Assembly: GCA_016713825.1 (NCBI GenBank)
Contig: JADJOJ010000005.1
Span: 62,001-126,000 of the forward strand
Direction: 5' to 3'
DNA length: 64,000 bases
Source: Candidatus Leptofilum gracile
GTDB taxonomy: Bacteria > Chloroflexota > Anaerolineae > Promineifilales > Promineifilaceae
Shown here one piece after another: positions 1 through 8,769 of the stretch; the stretch's first letter is position 1, and each line of letters begins with the position of its first letter. Under the pieces are notes generated by a model. The model saw only the letters and a program-made list of their open reading frames with translations. It was not told where the DNA came from and searched no databases. Both the position numbers and the translations under genes were made by a program.

Positions 1-420
1 TTTTTGGTCATTGCGGGCACCTACACGCCCATCATCACCACTTTTTTTCCGGCGGATTGGCGTGGGTGGGTGTTGGGAGGGGTGTGGGGAACGGCCGTAA
101 TCGGCATGGCGTACAAACTGTTCAGCCGCCAAATTCATGGCTTCCTCAACGCCTCTATTTACTTGATTGTGAGCTGGGGCGGCGTTTTGCCGCTCATCTT
201 GGCGGGGGAAGTGTCTCAATGGTTGCCGCCAGGAGGCTTGCAGCTGCTGCTGCTGGGCGGGCTCATCTATTCGGTGGGCTTTGTGGTTTACTACCGCCAA
301 TGGCCCGATCCGTGGCCAGACCTGTTTGGTCACCACGAAATTTGGCACCTGTTTGTGCTGGGCGGCAGCCTGAGCCACTTTCTGTTTATGCTCTGGTACG
401 TTGTTCCTGCGGCGGGATAG
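1..420 (+). CDS. Hemolysin III / PAQR-family membrane protein (5' truncated)
   Basis: The window opens inside this gene; the frame is open from base 1, so the true start lies upstream and the visible TTG at 4 is not evidence for one. The remaining ~139 residues hold about five membrane segments. The family marks AGTYTP near the left end and GHHEIWH...SHF near the C-terminus are the conserved core and metal-binding histidine region of bacterial HlyIII (YqfA-like) PAQR proteins. The family consists of seven-TM proteins of about 210 residues, so roughly the N-terminal third is missing. Despite the name most bacterial members are not proven haemolysins. The stop lies one base from the converging stop of the next gene. 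Confidence 0.85.
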   Translation, partial: FLVIAGTYTPIITTFFPADWRGWVLGGVWGTAVIGMAYKLFSRQIHGFLNASIYLIVSWGGVLPLILAGEVSQWLPPGGLQLLLLGGLIYSVGFVVYYRQWPDPWPDLFGHHEIWHLFVLGGSLSHFLFMLWYVVPAAG

Positions 421-421
421 T

Positions 422-2341
422 TTATTTTTCGATAGCGATGGGCAGTTCGTGGACGAGGTAGTTGGTGAATGTGCCATCCCCATTTGCTGTGTACAGTCCC
501 ACAAAAACTTTTTGCGGCGTGCGCTCTGCTGGCAGGGGGATCAGGTAGTTGTCTTGCACCAGCTCGCCGGTTTGCCAGCGGCTGGTGGCATAAAAGCCAT
601 ACACCGGGTGGTTGCGATCTCCCTGCGCTAGCAAATCGCCTGGGCCAAGAATTTGGAGCTGGTCGGTGACGTGGACAAAGATGCTGTAATCGGCTGTTGG
701 CACCTGGCGGGCTTGCCAAATGAGCTGCATGCTGAGCCTGTGGTTGGGGTGGAGAACGGCCGTTCCCGCCACCAACTCAATCTCCGGCGAAGCGGCCAAA
801 ACGTGGGTCGCTAACGGTTCAATGTGCGGCACTTTTTGGATCGCGATCAGCTCATCCCCCACACTGCTGAGAGAAACGGCCGTACCCAATTTTTCCTGCC
901 ATAGCCCAACCGGGGCGGCGTACAGCACCGCCTGGTTTACAAAAATCGTACTCGGGGGCGGGCTGGGCAGGCCGCTCAAATCGGCGCGTAAATCTACCAG
1001 TTGGATGTGTGCCAGTTCGCCCGTGACCAGTTTGCCGTACGCCAGCGGGAAGTAGCGCGGCCCCCAAATCTCCCCGACGATGGGTTGTGCGCCCGGCAGG
1101 GTGGCGGCATCAGCCAAAATGGCCTGGCCGGTCTCATCTTTGGTATGGAACCAGATGTAATCTTTGTGCGAAACGTAATTGTTGCGGGCGATGCCGATGG
1201 TGAGCAGCAGGCCAGCTGTGGGCAGCCAGCGCTGCCATTGCCCCAGCGCCAACAAGCCCACCCCCCAGGCCGCGGCCAGCGTCAAACTTGCCACCAAAAT
1301 CATCATGTAAGAGCGGATGAGCAAGCCCTGGCTGACGGGTGCCAGCCAATATCCGGCAAAGGTCAGCAGCAGCACCAGCGCCAGCTTGCGTGTTTTACTG
1401 TGCAGCAGCCCTGGCAAAAAGCCAAACAAGCCCGCCGCCAGGCCCCAACTGCTCATCTCTTGAGCCAGGAAGCGGAGACGGCCGTCTAACGCTGCCCAAA
1501 TCTCCGGTAAATTGGTGGGCGGGGCCAGCCGGGCGCTGTACTCACGGGCAAAAAAGGCGTCGCTGAATCCGGCCCAAGTGGTGGGGGAACGGCCGTATAC
1601 CCAAGGCGAACCCGCCCAGGCCACCAGCGGCAGGTACAGGTAAACCAGCAGTGAAGCCGCCGCCAGCAGCCCCGCCTCAATCCAGACGCGCCAGCCCAAC
1701 TTGCGGGCTGGCCACGCTGCCAGCAGCAGCGCCGGGGCCAAAAACAGCAGCGTGCGGTGATGCCCCACCGCCAAACCAAACAGCAGCCCCAGCCAGAGCA
1801 ATTTGCTGCGGCTGGGCGCTTGCCCCAGCGCCCAGGCCAGGCTGAGCGTGCCAAACGCCAGCAGCAGACCAAAGGCATACGCCTCGGCGACGACGGCGTA
1901 TAGCCAGACCAAAATGCCAAAGGCGGGCAGCAGGTAGGTGGCGGCAACGGCCGTTCTCGCCCCTTCTAATCGCGCCAAAGGCTGACCCAGCAGCAGCAGC
2001 GCCCCGATGGCAAAGAAAAGTGAAAGCAGATTGGCGGCCACGGCAGGGTACGCCCCAAATGGGTCAATGAGGCGGACGCCCAGGTTGGCCAGCAAGCTGA
2101 GCAGGGGATAGCCCGGCGCGTGGGTGATGCCCCAGGTGTGCCAGGCAATAACAAACTCGCCAGAATCGTCCATCAGCTGCAAGATGCCGTTGAATTCACC
2201 AGTGGGATCAGGCAGTGGGTCGTTGGCGATGGCGATTTGGCCGGGCATGCTGGTGAGCCAAACGGCCGTAACCAGCAGCAGTGCCACCCAGGGCAAGCTG
2301 TGGGCCAAAACAGGCGAGAGGCTGGGCAAACGTCGAGGCAT
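422..2341 (-). CDS. DUF2723-family polytopic membrane protein (GT117-like)
   Basis: A 639-residue protein with about ten hydrophobic segments in the N-terminal two thirds, then a soluble C-terminal region. The start resembles DUF2723 proteins: an N-terminal TM, then D-S-G-E-F at about residues 59-63, followed by HAPGYPLLS, and a later YLYLPL after several TM helices. DUF2723 members are thought to be C-type glycosyltransferases using lipid-linked sugars at the membrane; the donor and acceptor here are unknown. The C-terminal 200 residues (GDLLAQGDRNHPVYG region) look extracytoplasmic. A promoter-like TTGTTT/GATAAT pair ends six bases before ATG, suggesting a leaderless message. It converges on the PAQR gene. 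Confidence 0.75.
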   Translation of the reverse strand: MPRRLPSLSPVLAHSLPWVALLLVTAVWLTSMPGQIAIANDPLPDPTGEFNGILQLMDDSGEFVIAWHTWGITHAPGYPLLSLLANLGVRLIDPFGAYPAVAANLLSLFFAIGALLLLGQPLARLEGARTAVAATYLLPAFGILVWLYAVVAEAYAFGLLLAFGTLSLAWALGQAPSRSKLLWLGLLFGLAVGHHRTLLFLAPALLLAAWPARKLGWRVWIEAGLLAAASLLVYLYLPLVAWAGSPWVYGRSPTTWAGFSDAFFAREYSARLAPPTNLPEIWAALDGRLRFLAQEMSSWGLAAGLFGFLPGLLHSKTRKLALVLLLTFAGYWLAPVSQGLLIRSYMMILVASLTLAAAWGVGLLALGQWQRWLPTAGLLLTIGIARNNYVSHKDYIWFHTKDETGQAILADAATLPGAQPIVGEIWGPRYFPLAYGKLVTGELAHIQLVDLRADLSGLPSPPPSTIFVNQAVLYAAPVGLWQEKLGTAVSLSSVGDELIAIQKVPHIEPLATHVLAASPEIELVAGTAVLHPNHRLSMQLIWQARQVPTADYSIFVHVTDQLQILGPGDLLAQGDRNHPVYGFYATSRWQTGELVQDNYLIPLPAERTPQKVFVGLYTANGDGTFTNYLVHELPIAIEK

Positions 2342-2347
2342 GGGCCA

Positions 2348-2376
2348 ATTATCGTTTTTTGGGGGCTAGAAAACAA
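2348..2376 (-). promoter_or_regulatory. Promoter of the DUF2723 gene, probably leaderless
   Basis: On the minus strand TTGTTT (2376-2371), a 17-base spacer and GATAAT (2353-2348) are followed after six bases by the ATG at 2341. Transcription would begin at or next to the start codon, and no ribosome binding site is present. Confidence 0.5.
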
Positions 2377-2668
2377 AAAACCACCAGCTTTGGGCTGATG
2401 GCTGAATAATTCCTGAAGTAGAGAGCCATTTTTTACATTTAGCCTGGCATTGGTTTGACCCTTTTGACCGCAAGATTGCTCTTCGTCCAGGGAGCCAACT
2501 GACCATAACTTCAGCTGTACTATTATTTTTGGCTCTCTACATTCAAGAGCGTAACGGCCGTTTCTTACGGTCAGGCTGAAGTAGCGCCACGTTCCTATTG
2601 GGAAAACCAGCTCGGCCGCAATTGCCAACATTCTGGCTTGATTCAACTTGACATAGGCAAATATTAAC

Positions 2669-2696
2669 TTGACATAGTAATGAGCCGTGCTACACT
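2669..2696 (+). promoter_or_regulatory. Promoter of the WD40-like membrane protein gene
   Basis: TTGACA (2669-2674), a 16-base spacer and TACACT (2691-2696) lie nine bases before the ATG at 2706. A second identical TTGACA at 2648 sits within a direct repeat of AACTTGACATAG. Transcription would start only a few bases before ATG, with no Shine-Dalgarno sequence. Confidence 0.5.
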
Positions 2697-2705
2697 GGCA
2701 GCAAC

Positions 2706-5060
2706 ATGCGCGCAAGATTTCGGCAGGCCGCAATGAAGGTCTGGCAAACACTTTTGGCAGTTAGCTCCTCCGTCTGGCTCTTCCTTGGCCGACTTGGTTT
2801 GGCGTTCCGCAACCTCCTTACCTGGCTTATCTGGAAACCTATTTTTTACGTCACCATGCCGTTTTGGCTGCCGCTGCGTTGGCTGCTGTGGGATTCGGTG
2901 GTGGCGGTTGCACCGCCGGTGTGGCGCTTTGTGGGGCGTATGGGGCTGGCGCTGCGCCATCTGTTGACGGCGTATGTGTGGCGTGGGTTTGTTATGTTTG
3001 TGGTACGGCCGTCTCGCTGGCTGTATCGGTACGTGGTCAAAGCGTTTGTGCTGTGGCTGCTGCGCACCAGCTGGCAGGGGATTTGTTGGTTGGGAGGGCA
3101 CATTCGTCGCTTTGGCCGCTTTATTTGGGGCAAAACCGCGCCGCAGCGGGCCGTGTACGGCCGTCGTGCCAGCTCCCCCTGGCGATTGTTTAGGGCGAAC
3201 CTGCGTCTCCTCTTCCGCCGTCCCAAACCACCCGCGACGGCGCTGGTAGCCCCCAAACGGCCGCATGAAAATGTGCGGGCCATGCGGACTTTTCGGCTGG
3301 CAACGGCCGTTGCCGCCATTGCCCTGGTGGTGGTGGTGGGGATGCTCAGTATGCGCGAATCTCAGCCCACTGCCGTGGCCGATGATCGGCCGTTTGAAAC
3401 CGCCACGCCGCAAATCATTGTTCTCACACCCACGCCGCTGCCTCCCACGCCCACCATCATCCCTACCGTTTCTGTCAAGCTGACTCCGTGGGCCACGCCC
3501 AATCCGCTGGACGGGGGTGGCGCGGTGATTTTTACCCAGCATGTAGACGGCAACAGCGACATCTACATTTTGCCCGTGGGTCAGGCGGACCCCATCCGGC
3601 TGACCAGCCATCCGGCTGAAGATCGTGACCCCGCCTGGGGGCCAGACGGCACCGAAATCGCCTTTGCCTCGCGGCGAGACGGCAATTGGGAGCTGTACGT
3701 TTACAACATCCCCAACCGGGAGCTGCGCCGCGTAACCCGCGACCTGGCCTACGACGCCGCGCCTACCTGGTCGCCCGATGGCCAATGGCTGGCGTATGAA
3801 TCGTACCGGGATGGCAATTTGGACATTTACCTGATCAAGGCCGACGGCAGCGAAGGGCCGTTCCGCCTGACCGATGATCCGGCTCCTGATTTCGCCCCGG
3901 CGTGGTCGCCGGGTGGACGGCATATTGCCTTCACCAGCCTGCGTGGTGGCAGTCGGGATATTTTTGTGCGGTCGTTGGATGCGGGCATTAACGCGGGCGT
4001 GGTGAATTTGACTCAATCTCCGGCTTTGGATGAGGATGAGGCGGCGTTTTCACCAGACGGCCGTACCCTGGTTTATGCGGAGCAAAGCGTTGGTTTCCCG
4101 GTGATGTATGCCCTGCCGCTGACGGAAAGTTACCAACCGGCCGAACCGGCTTACGGGCTGGGCCAGCAGGGGCGTTCGCCCGCCTGGTCGCCAGACCGGC
4201 GCTCAGTGCTGTTTGTGTATGACCAGGGCGGGCGCAGCTTTTTGCTTTCTGGCAGCGTGGAGGCGTGGAGCGTGGTGCCGCAGATGTTTGTGACAGACGG
4301 CCGTATCGAAGACCCTTCGTGGACGGCGACGCGCTTAACCCCAGACATGAGCAGCCGCCTGCAAAATATTGATCGAAGCGTAACCAACGAACCGCTGTTT
4401 GTTGAAGCGTTGGCTGAACCGCAAGTTGGGCCGCCGTCGCTGCTTTTCCCTGTGGAAGTGAACGCGCCCTCCCCTTACCTGAGCGATGCGGTGGACCAAT
4501 CGTTTGCCGCCCTGCGCCAGCGGGTGATTGCCGAGGCGGGCTGGGACTTTTTGGGCCAGCTGGATGGCATGTTCGAAGCGCTAGAGGCGCGCCCGCTGCC
4601 GGGGCAGTCGGCCCAATCGTGGAACAAGGCGGGGCGTGCCTTTGACCTTTATTTCCGCGAGGCGCTGGGCTTTGAGCCGCAGGTGGAGCTGGTGAAGCTG
4701 ACATTGAATGGGGAGACTTATTGGCGCGTTTTTGTGAAAACGGCCGTTCAAGACGGCAGCCAGGGTGAACCGCTGCGGGCGCTCACCTGGGATTTGCAGG
4801 CGCGCAGTGGCGACGACCCCAGTTATTACGAGCAAGGCGGCAAATGGCGTGAAACCGTGCCAGAAGGGTACTACATCGACTTTACGGCGCTGGCGGCGGA
4901 TTATGGCTGGCGCTGGGTGCCGGCCAACCCCAACTGGCGCACCTATTTCCCCGACATTCGCTTTTGGCATTACGAAAAGCGAGATGGCCTCACCTGGGAA
5001 GCGGCGATGCGCCAGCTTTACAGTGCTGAGGAGTTGGCGGCTGTGCTGGAACGGCCGTAA
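2706..5060 (+). CDS. Membrane-anchored TolB/WD40-like beta-propeller protein
   Basis: A 784-residue protein. Residues 1-140 contain several Trp/Leu/Arg-rich hydrophobic stretches; a clear TM helix follows at about 197-217. After a Thr/Pro-rich linker (VLTPTPLPPTPT) come at least five PD40 repeats of TolB type (about 260-540), each with D-I-Y-I/L-Y-V, R-L-T and P-A-W-S/G-P-D-G. The last 200 residues are a separate extracytoplasmic region rich in Trp and Tyr. Such proteins are usually cell-surface binding or scaffold proteins; no enzymatic residues are evident. ATG at 2706 lies just after a good promoter; the ATG at 2733 is a possible alternative. It runs into the M23 peptidase gene after about 40 bp. 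Confidence 0.7.
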   Translation: MRARFRQAAMKVWQTLLAVSSSVWLFLGRLGLAFRNLLTWLIWKPIFYVTMPFWLPLRWLLWDSVVAVAPPVWRFVGRMGLALRHLLTAYVWRGFVMFVVRPSRWLYRYVVKAFVLWLLRTSWQGICWLGGHIRRFGRFIWGKTAPQRAVYGRRASSPWRLFRANLRLLFRRPKPPATALVAPKRPHENVRAMRTFRLATAVAAIALVVVVGMLSMRESQPTAVADDRPFETATPQIIVLTPTPLPPTPTIIPTVSVKLTPWATPNPLDGGGAVIFTQHVDGNSDIYILPVGQADPIRLTSHPAEDRDPAWGPDGTEIAFASRRDGNWELYVYNIPNRELRRVTRDLAYDAAPTWSPDGQWLAYESYRDGNLDIYLIKADGSEGPFRLTDDPAPDFAPAWSPGGRHIAFTSLRGGSRDIFVRSLDAGINAGVVNLTQSPALDEDEAAFSPDGRTLVYAEQSVGFPVMYALPLTESYQPAEPAYGLGQQGRSPAWSPDRRSVLFVYDQGGRSFLLSGSVEAWSVVPQMFVTDGRIEDPSWTATRLTPDMSSRLQNIDRSVTNEPLFVEALAEPQVGPPSLLFPVEVNAPSPYLSDAVDQSFAALRQRVIAEAGWDFLGQLDGMFEALEARPLPGQSAQSWNKAGRAFDLYFREALGFEPQVELVKLTLNGETYWRVFVKTAVQDGSQGEPLRALTWDLQARSGDDPSYYEQGGKWRETVPEGYYIDFTALAADYGWRWVPANPNWRTYFPDIRFWHYEKRDGLTWEAAMRQLYSAEELAAVLERP

Positions 5061-5080
5061 CCCCCATGTTTTCACAAAAT

Positions 5081-5137
5081 AAACCTCCGGGAGGTTTCAT
5101 GAATTGTCTGGACAATGCCAAGAACCTCTCGGAGGTT
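5081..5137. repeat. Twin-hairpin repeat, CCTCCGGGAGG family (copy 1)
   Basis: Two short palindromes, AAACCTCCGGGAGGTTT and GAACCTCTCGGAGGTT, flank about 25 bases. The same layout appears at 22758-22813, 35960-36016 and 36177-36234. Here the first palindrome also supplies GGGAGG four bases before the ATG at 5099, so the repeat provides both the ribosome binding site and the first codons of the next gene. Confidence 0.75.
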
Positions 5138-6310
5138 CGATTACGCAGATTAAAGAAAAATCTGTGGAAATCTGTGTTCATCACTGGCCTCTTATTTTTG
5201 CTAATTAGCTGTGGCGGTGAGCAGATTGTGCCGCCTACGCTGGTGCCGGTGCTGAATTTGCCGCCAGCCCAGCAAACAGAAATTGCCGTCACGGCCGAAT
5301 CTGAGGCGCGGATTGTGCCGGGCGGGCGTACCGGCAGCAGCAGCCGCCCGGCCAGCGTGCCCACGCCAGCTGGTGTGGGCATTCGCCCCAGCGACGCGCA
5401 GCAGCTCTGGGTGCCAGACGCTGGCCCAGAACCGCCCGAAGGGTGGCGGCCGCCGCCGTACGACGTGCCCCTCTCCCTCCATTACGACGACCATTACTGG
5501 CTGGCCCGCCCCATCCCCTCTGGCAGCCGCAACTACGATTTGGAGTGGTATCCCTTTGGCAATGATGTGCAGCTGCCGGAGCTGCCTTCGTACCGCATTC
5601 ACCACGGCATTGATTTCCCTAACGAGACGGGGACGCCAGTTTTGGCCGCTGGCAGCGGCACGGTGGTACATGCCGGGCCGTTCCCTAGCCCGCGCGACGG
5701 GGTGAATTATTATGGCAACACGGTTGTGATTCAGCACGATTGGCAATGGCAGGGGCAGGATGTGTTTACGCTGTACGCCCACACGCTGGAGCTGTTTGTG
5801 CAGGAAGGGGATTTTGTGCAGCAGGGGCAGCTGATTGCCGGGGTGGGCAGTTCTGGCGAGGTGAGCGGGCCGCATTTGCATTTTGAGGTGCGCGTGGGCA
5901 CCAATAATTACAACGATGCGCGCAACCCGGCCCTGTGGCTGGCTCCGTTTGAGGGGTGGGGCACGCTGGCGGGGCGGTTTGTGGATAAAAGCAGCCAGAT
6001 GATTTCCAGCGCCAGCCTGACGTTGACGCCGGTGGATGTGGATACGGCCGTTCGCAAACAGCGCACCTATTACCCCACCGTCCGCTCTGATGAGGTGTGG
6101 CGGGAAAACTTCGTCTTTGCCGATGTGCCCGCTGGCCAATACCGCCTGACGATTGATGCCAATGATGGGGTGCACATTTACGAGCGCGAAGTGACGATTT
6201 TTCCCGGGCAGACCAGCTTTGAAATTATTTCCACCAATTTTGAGTTTGTCCCTACGCCCACGCCGATACCCATCGAGATACCAGATGCAACACCAGAACC
6301 AGAAAATTAG
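5099..6310 (+). CDS. M23-family peptidoglycan endopeptidase, lipoprotein
   Basis: About 403 residues from ATG 5099, chosen because GGGAGG precedes it by four bases. A basic n-region and hydrophobic stretch end in LLISCGG, a lipobox, so the protein should be lipid-anchored outside the membrane. The LytM/M23 domain lies at about 165-285, with zinc-binding HHGIDF and HLHFEV motifs and the typical G-T-P-V-L-A-A-G core. A C-terminal beta domain (about 290-385) and a P/T-rich tail follow. M23 enzymes cut peptide cross-links of peptidoglycan. The first 20 codons arise from intergenic repeats. Its stop overlaps the stop of the converging response regulator gene (TTAG). Confidence 0.85.
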   Translation: MNCLDNAKNLSEVRLRRLKKNLWKSVFITGLLFLLISCGGEQIVPPTLVPVLNLPPAQQTEIAVTAESEARIVPGGRTGSSSRPASVPTPAGVGIRPSDAQQLWVPDAGPEPPEGWRPPPYDVPLSLHYDDHYWLARPIPSGSRNYDLEWYPFGNDVQLPELPSYRIHHGIDFPNETGTPVLAAGSGTVVHAGPFPSPRDGVNYYGNTVVIQHDWQWQGQDVFTLYAHTLELFVQEGDFVQQGQLIAGVGSSGEVSGPHLHFEVRVGTNNYNDARNPALWLAPFEGWGTLAGRFVDKSSQMISSASLTLTPVDVDTAVRKQRTYYPTVRSDEVWRENFVFADVPAGQYRLTIDANDGVHIYEREVTIFPGQTSFEIISTNFEFVPTPTPIPIEIPDATPEPEN

Positions 6311-6696
6311 TGCAAGAGTTCGTTGTGTGCGGGCGGATTGTTGGCCTTGAGCACAAATTCGATATGCTGGATGAGCTGCATGGGGGTTAAATCTTTGCCG
6401 ATGAACCCTTCTGCGCCCAGGGCGATCGCTTTAGCCTCGTTTTGGGGCGTGTCGTAGGCGGTAACAAAGATGATGGGGATGGTGGAGAATTCGCGCAGCC
6501 GGTGGTAAAGTTCCCAGCCGTCAATTTCTGGCATCATCAAATCGACCAGGATGAGATCGGGCATGCCTTCTCTGGCTTTGTCTAAGCCTTCCAGGCCGCT
6601 AAAGGCGACTTCGGTTTCGTAGCCAGCCAATTGCACCATATCTTACAAAAGCTGAACCATTTTGGGATTGTCGTCTACTACCAGAATGACCGGCAT
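6307..6696 (-). pseudogene. Single-domain response regulator interrupted by an in-frame stop
   Basis: Read from ATG 6696, the frame encodes a full 129-residue receiver domain: VILVVDDNPKM with the acidic pair, then DLILVDLMMPE with the phospho-acceptor Asp, FVTAYD with Thr, and a conserved Lys in GFIGKDLTP. Codon 18 is TAA (6643-6645), between V-Q-L-L and D-M-V-Q-L-A-G. A CAA to TAA change is the simplest explanation. Downstream ATG/GTG codons give an open frame to 6639, but that product would lack the first beta strand and the metal-binding acidic residues. It could be a recent pseudogene, a sequencing error or a read-through codon. Confidence 0.7.
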
Positions 6697-6798
6697 GTTT
6701 TCCTTTCGCTTTCGGTGGTTGAAATTATTGACCTAAATCCAGAACTTATTTTAGCGGGATCGGGCAAATGAGGAAAATCGACTAGTTTACATAATGCA

Positions 6799-6828
6799 TT
6801 GACACTATTTCTGCACTTATGCTAAAAT
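6799..6828 (+). promoter_or_regulatory. Promoter of the lytic transglycosylase gene, leaderless
   Basis: TTGACA (6799-6804), an 18-base spacer and TAAAAT (6823-6828) are followed after six bases by the ATG at 6835. No ribosome binding site is visible, so the transcript probably begins at the start codon. Confidence 0.55.
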
Positions 6829-6834
6829 TTCACC

Positions 6835-7830
6835 ATGTTTTTTCAGGATGTGTTTACAAATTTTCAACAGCTTAGGCAACGTTACGGCCGTTTCTTCATT
6901 GTCGGTTTGTTGCTGACTGGATTGTTGTGGGCGTTAAATCCTGTAGAAACACGTGCCGCCACCCGACAAGGTTTACATCGTTCTGAAAGCCGCCCGGAGG
7001 CTACGCTGCTCTCGCCCATGTGGGGGCCAACCATTACCCAATGGTCCACCTACATCGGCGTGTTGGCCGATATGTACGGCCTGGACCCCGACTTTATCGC
7101 CGCCGTGGTCAATGAAGAGTCCAACGGCAGCACCGACGGTGTTAGCTACATGGGGGCGGTGGGGCTGATGGGCGTCATGCCGCAAGGGCCTGGCCTGGAG
7201 TGGCGACCCACCACCGAAGAATTAATGATTCCCTCTGTGAATTTGCGCTGGGGCGTCTCCATTTTAGCCGAGGTAGTGCGGCAGGCTGGGGGAGATTTGG
7301 CTTCGGCGTTGGCCGCTTACAGCGGCGGCTGGGAAAATGCAGGCAGCACCGTGCCGCAAGCGTATGCCTCTAGAGTGCTAAACAATTATGCGCAGGCTGT
7401 GCTTATTCGCCAGGGGCTTTCCCCGGAAATTGCCACGCAATGGACCATCGCCGTGGAGATTGACAAAGGGTATGTGCCCCATGAATCGTTTTTGGTTTTA
7501 GGGGAGCAGCCCGTTTCTGGTTTATACACGTACGCCCCGCACCGGGTTTATGATTATGTGGATGATTACGGCCGTTCTTACTTTATTAATGGCTATGCTG
7601 TGCCTGTGGCTTTGGTAATACCAACCTACCCAGAAACCACCAATCTAACGCCTGGGCGTGGCAATGAAATCGATTTGCATTTGCAGGCCCGCATCAGTGA
7701 CGATGGTGTCAAGATAGACACCAGCAACCCGCGCATTATTTTGGCCTGTTTACCCAGCCTTAGCCGCCTGCGGGGTATTGCTAGCACCCGTTGGTTTGCC
7801 CCTTCTGGTTGTCCCTCCTGGCATCGTTGA
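6835..7830 (+). CDS. Lytic transglycosylase-like (SLT domain) exported protein
   Basis: A 331-residue protein. A hydrophobic helix at about 21-37 followed by TRA suggests a signal peptide or anchor. The SLT/goose-lysozyme-like fold lies at about 70-185: DPDFIAAVVNEESNG carries the catalytic Glu, then GAVGLMGVMP, NLRWGVSILAEVV and ALAAYSGG. Such enzymes cleave glycan strands of peptidoglycan with anhydro-muramic acid formation. The C-terminal 140 residues (Y-D-Y-V-D-D-Y-G-R-S region) are unassigned. The gene stands alone, with its own promoter and a terminator at 7911-7944. Confidence 0.8.
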   Translation: MFFQDVFTNFQQLRQRYGRFFIVGLLLTGLLWALNPVETRAATRQGLHRSESRPEATLLSPMWGPTITQWSTYIGVLADMYGLDPDFIAAVVNEESNGSTDGVSYMGAVGLMGVMPQGPGLEWRPTTEELMIPSVNLRWGVSILAEVVRQAGGDLASALAAYSGGWENAGSTVPQAYASRVLNNYAQAVLIRQGLSPEIATQWTIAVEIDKGYVPHESFLVLGEQPVSGLYTYAPHRVYDYVDDYGRSYFINGYAVPVALVIPTYPETTNLTPGRGNEIDLHLQARISDDGVKIDTSNPRIILACLPSLSRLRGIASTRWFAPSGCPSWHR

Positions 7831-7910
7831 TTCTGAACAAGTTCCTTTTTTTAGGACAAACGTAATCGTTTCTGCTTTGTCGAATTGGAATAATATTTTG
7901 GTACTGCCTA

Positions 7911-7944
7911 AACGCCTCACGAGCTGGTTGCGGCGTTTTTTTAT
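7911..7944 (+). terminator. Rho-independent terminator after the transglycosylase gene
   Basis: AACGCC and GGCGTT form a stem around a 15-base loop, followed directly by a run of seven T. It lies about 80 bp after the stop codon and just before the next gene. Confidence 0.6.
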
Positions 7945-7965
7945 TGTGAATTGAAGAACTAGATT

Positions 7966-8718
7966 ATGCCAACACCTTTTATGCATCTGCATGTTGCCGA
8001 ACAAATCCTGACGATGGCTGGGGCCAATGGTTACGGCCGTTTGCAACAAGCTTTGGCTGCTGAATGGCCTGCTTTTTACCTGGGCAGCGTTGCCCCAGAT
8101 GTAAATGCTATTTCCACCCTGCCACGAGAAAATACCCATTTTTACGACGTGCCGCCTGACCCTGAAGAAACGGCCTATGGCACCATGCTGGCGCAATATC
8201 CACAGCTAACCAACCTGGCGGCGATGTCGCCGGGGCAGGTGGTGTGCGTGGCGGCGTACAGCGCCCACCTGCTGCTAGACCTCGTCTGGCTGCGTGAGGT
8301 GGTGTACCCATTTTTCCATCTGGCAAATCGTTGGGGCGACCGGCAGCAGCGCCGGTTGACTCATTTTATTTTGCTTACTTACCTGGACACGTTGGCCCTG
8401 GCCGAACTGCCCAAAACGGCCGTTTCCACCCTCGCCGCTGCCCAACCGAACCAGTGGCTGCCGTTTATCGACGATGCTATTTTAACTGCCTGGCAGGCGA
8501 TGTTGGTAGATCAGCTTCAGCCTGGGGCAGCCATTAAAACGATTGAAATTTATGCGGGACGGCTGAATATGTCTCCGGCTGAGTTTGCCGCCAATTTGCA
8601 GGACCCAGAATGGATGGAAGCTCAGGTGTTTGGCAAGATACCTGTGGAGCAGGTGCAAACGATTTTGCAAACGGCCGTTCCCCGCAGTGTTGAACTTATC
8701 AGCAGCTACCTGTCATAG
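7966..8718 (+). CDS. Zinc-dependent phospholipase C-like protein
   Basis: A 250-residue soluble protein. The N-terminal TPFMHLHVAEQI, the AFYLGSVAPD segment at about 41-50, HFY at about 62-64 and the AYSAHLLLDL segment near 100 match the pattern of the zinc-dependent phospholipase C / S1-P1 nuclease-like fold, where His and Asp residues bind metal. Many Chloroflexota encode such small proteins; substrates are not known. No signal peptide is seen, so a cytoplasmic location is likely. The uridine kinase gene follows closely and may be co-transcribed. Confidence 0.65.
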   Translation: MPTPFMHLHVAEQILTMAGANGYGRLQQALAAEWPAFYLGSVAPDVNAISTLPRENTHFYDVPPDPEETAYGTMLAQYPQLTNLAAMSPGQVVCVAAYSAHLLLDLVWLREVVYPFFHLANRWGDRQQRRLTHFILLTYLDTLALAELPKTAVSTLAAAQPNQWLPFIDDAILTAWQAMLVDQLQPGAAIKTIEIYAGRLNMSPAEFAANLQDPEWMEAQVFGKIPVEQVQTILQTAVPRSVELISSYLS

Positions 8719-8769
8719 CCAGCGGCCATCCCCCAAATGGCCCATCATACTGTCACAAGGATAATCCCC

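Larger units (their letters stand above)
2342..2705. other. Divergent intergenic region with inverted repeats
   Basis: This 364-bp spacer separates two divergent genes. It holds promoters at both ends, a small hairpin (CCACCAGC...GCTGATGG, about 2381-2401), one copy of the iterated palindrome near 2552, and a perfect 11-bp inverted repeat GTAGAGAGCCA / TGGCTCTCTAC (2418-2428 and 2530-2540) enclosing about 100 bp. The word AACTTGACATAG is directly repeated (2646-2657 and 2667-2678) just before the WD40-like gene. No convincing gene was seen. Confidence 0.6.

Noticed and set aside
2664..4016. 450-residue minus-strand frame
   Set aside because: Basic, low-complexity composition opposite the PD40-repeat gene; the plus-strand product has recognisable repeats and a promoter.
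5081..5137. CCTCC/GGAGG hairpins as a riboswitch or anti-SD switch
   Set aside because: The same hairpins occur downstream of genes and inside a coding end, so they are dispersed repeats; a local effect on the M23 start remains possible.
5201..6175. 324-residue minus-strand frame
   Set aside because: Antisense shadow of the M23 peptidase, with no domain pattern.
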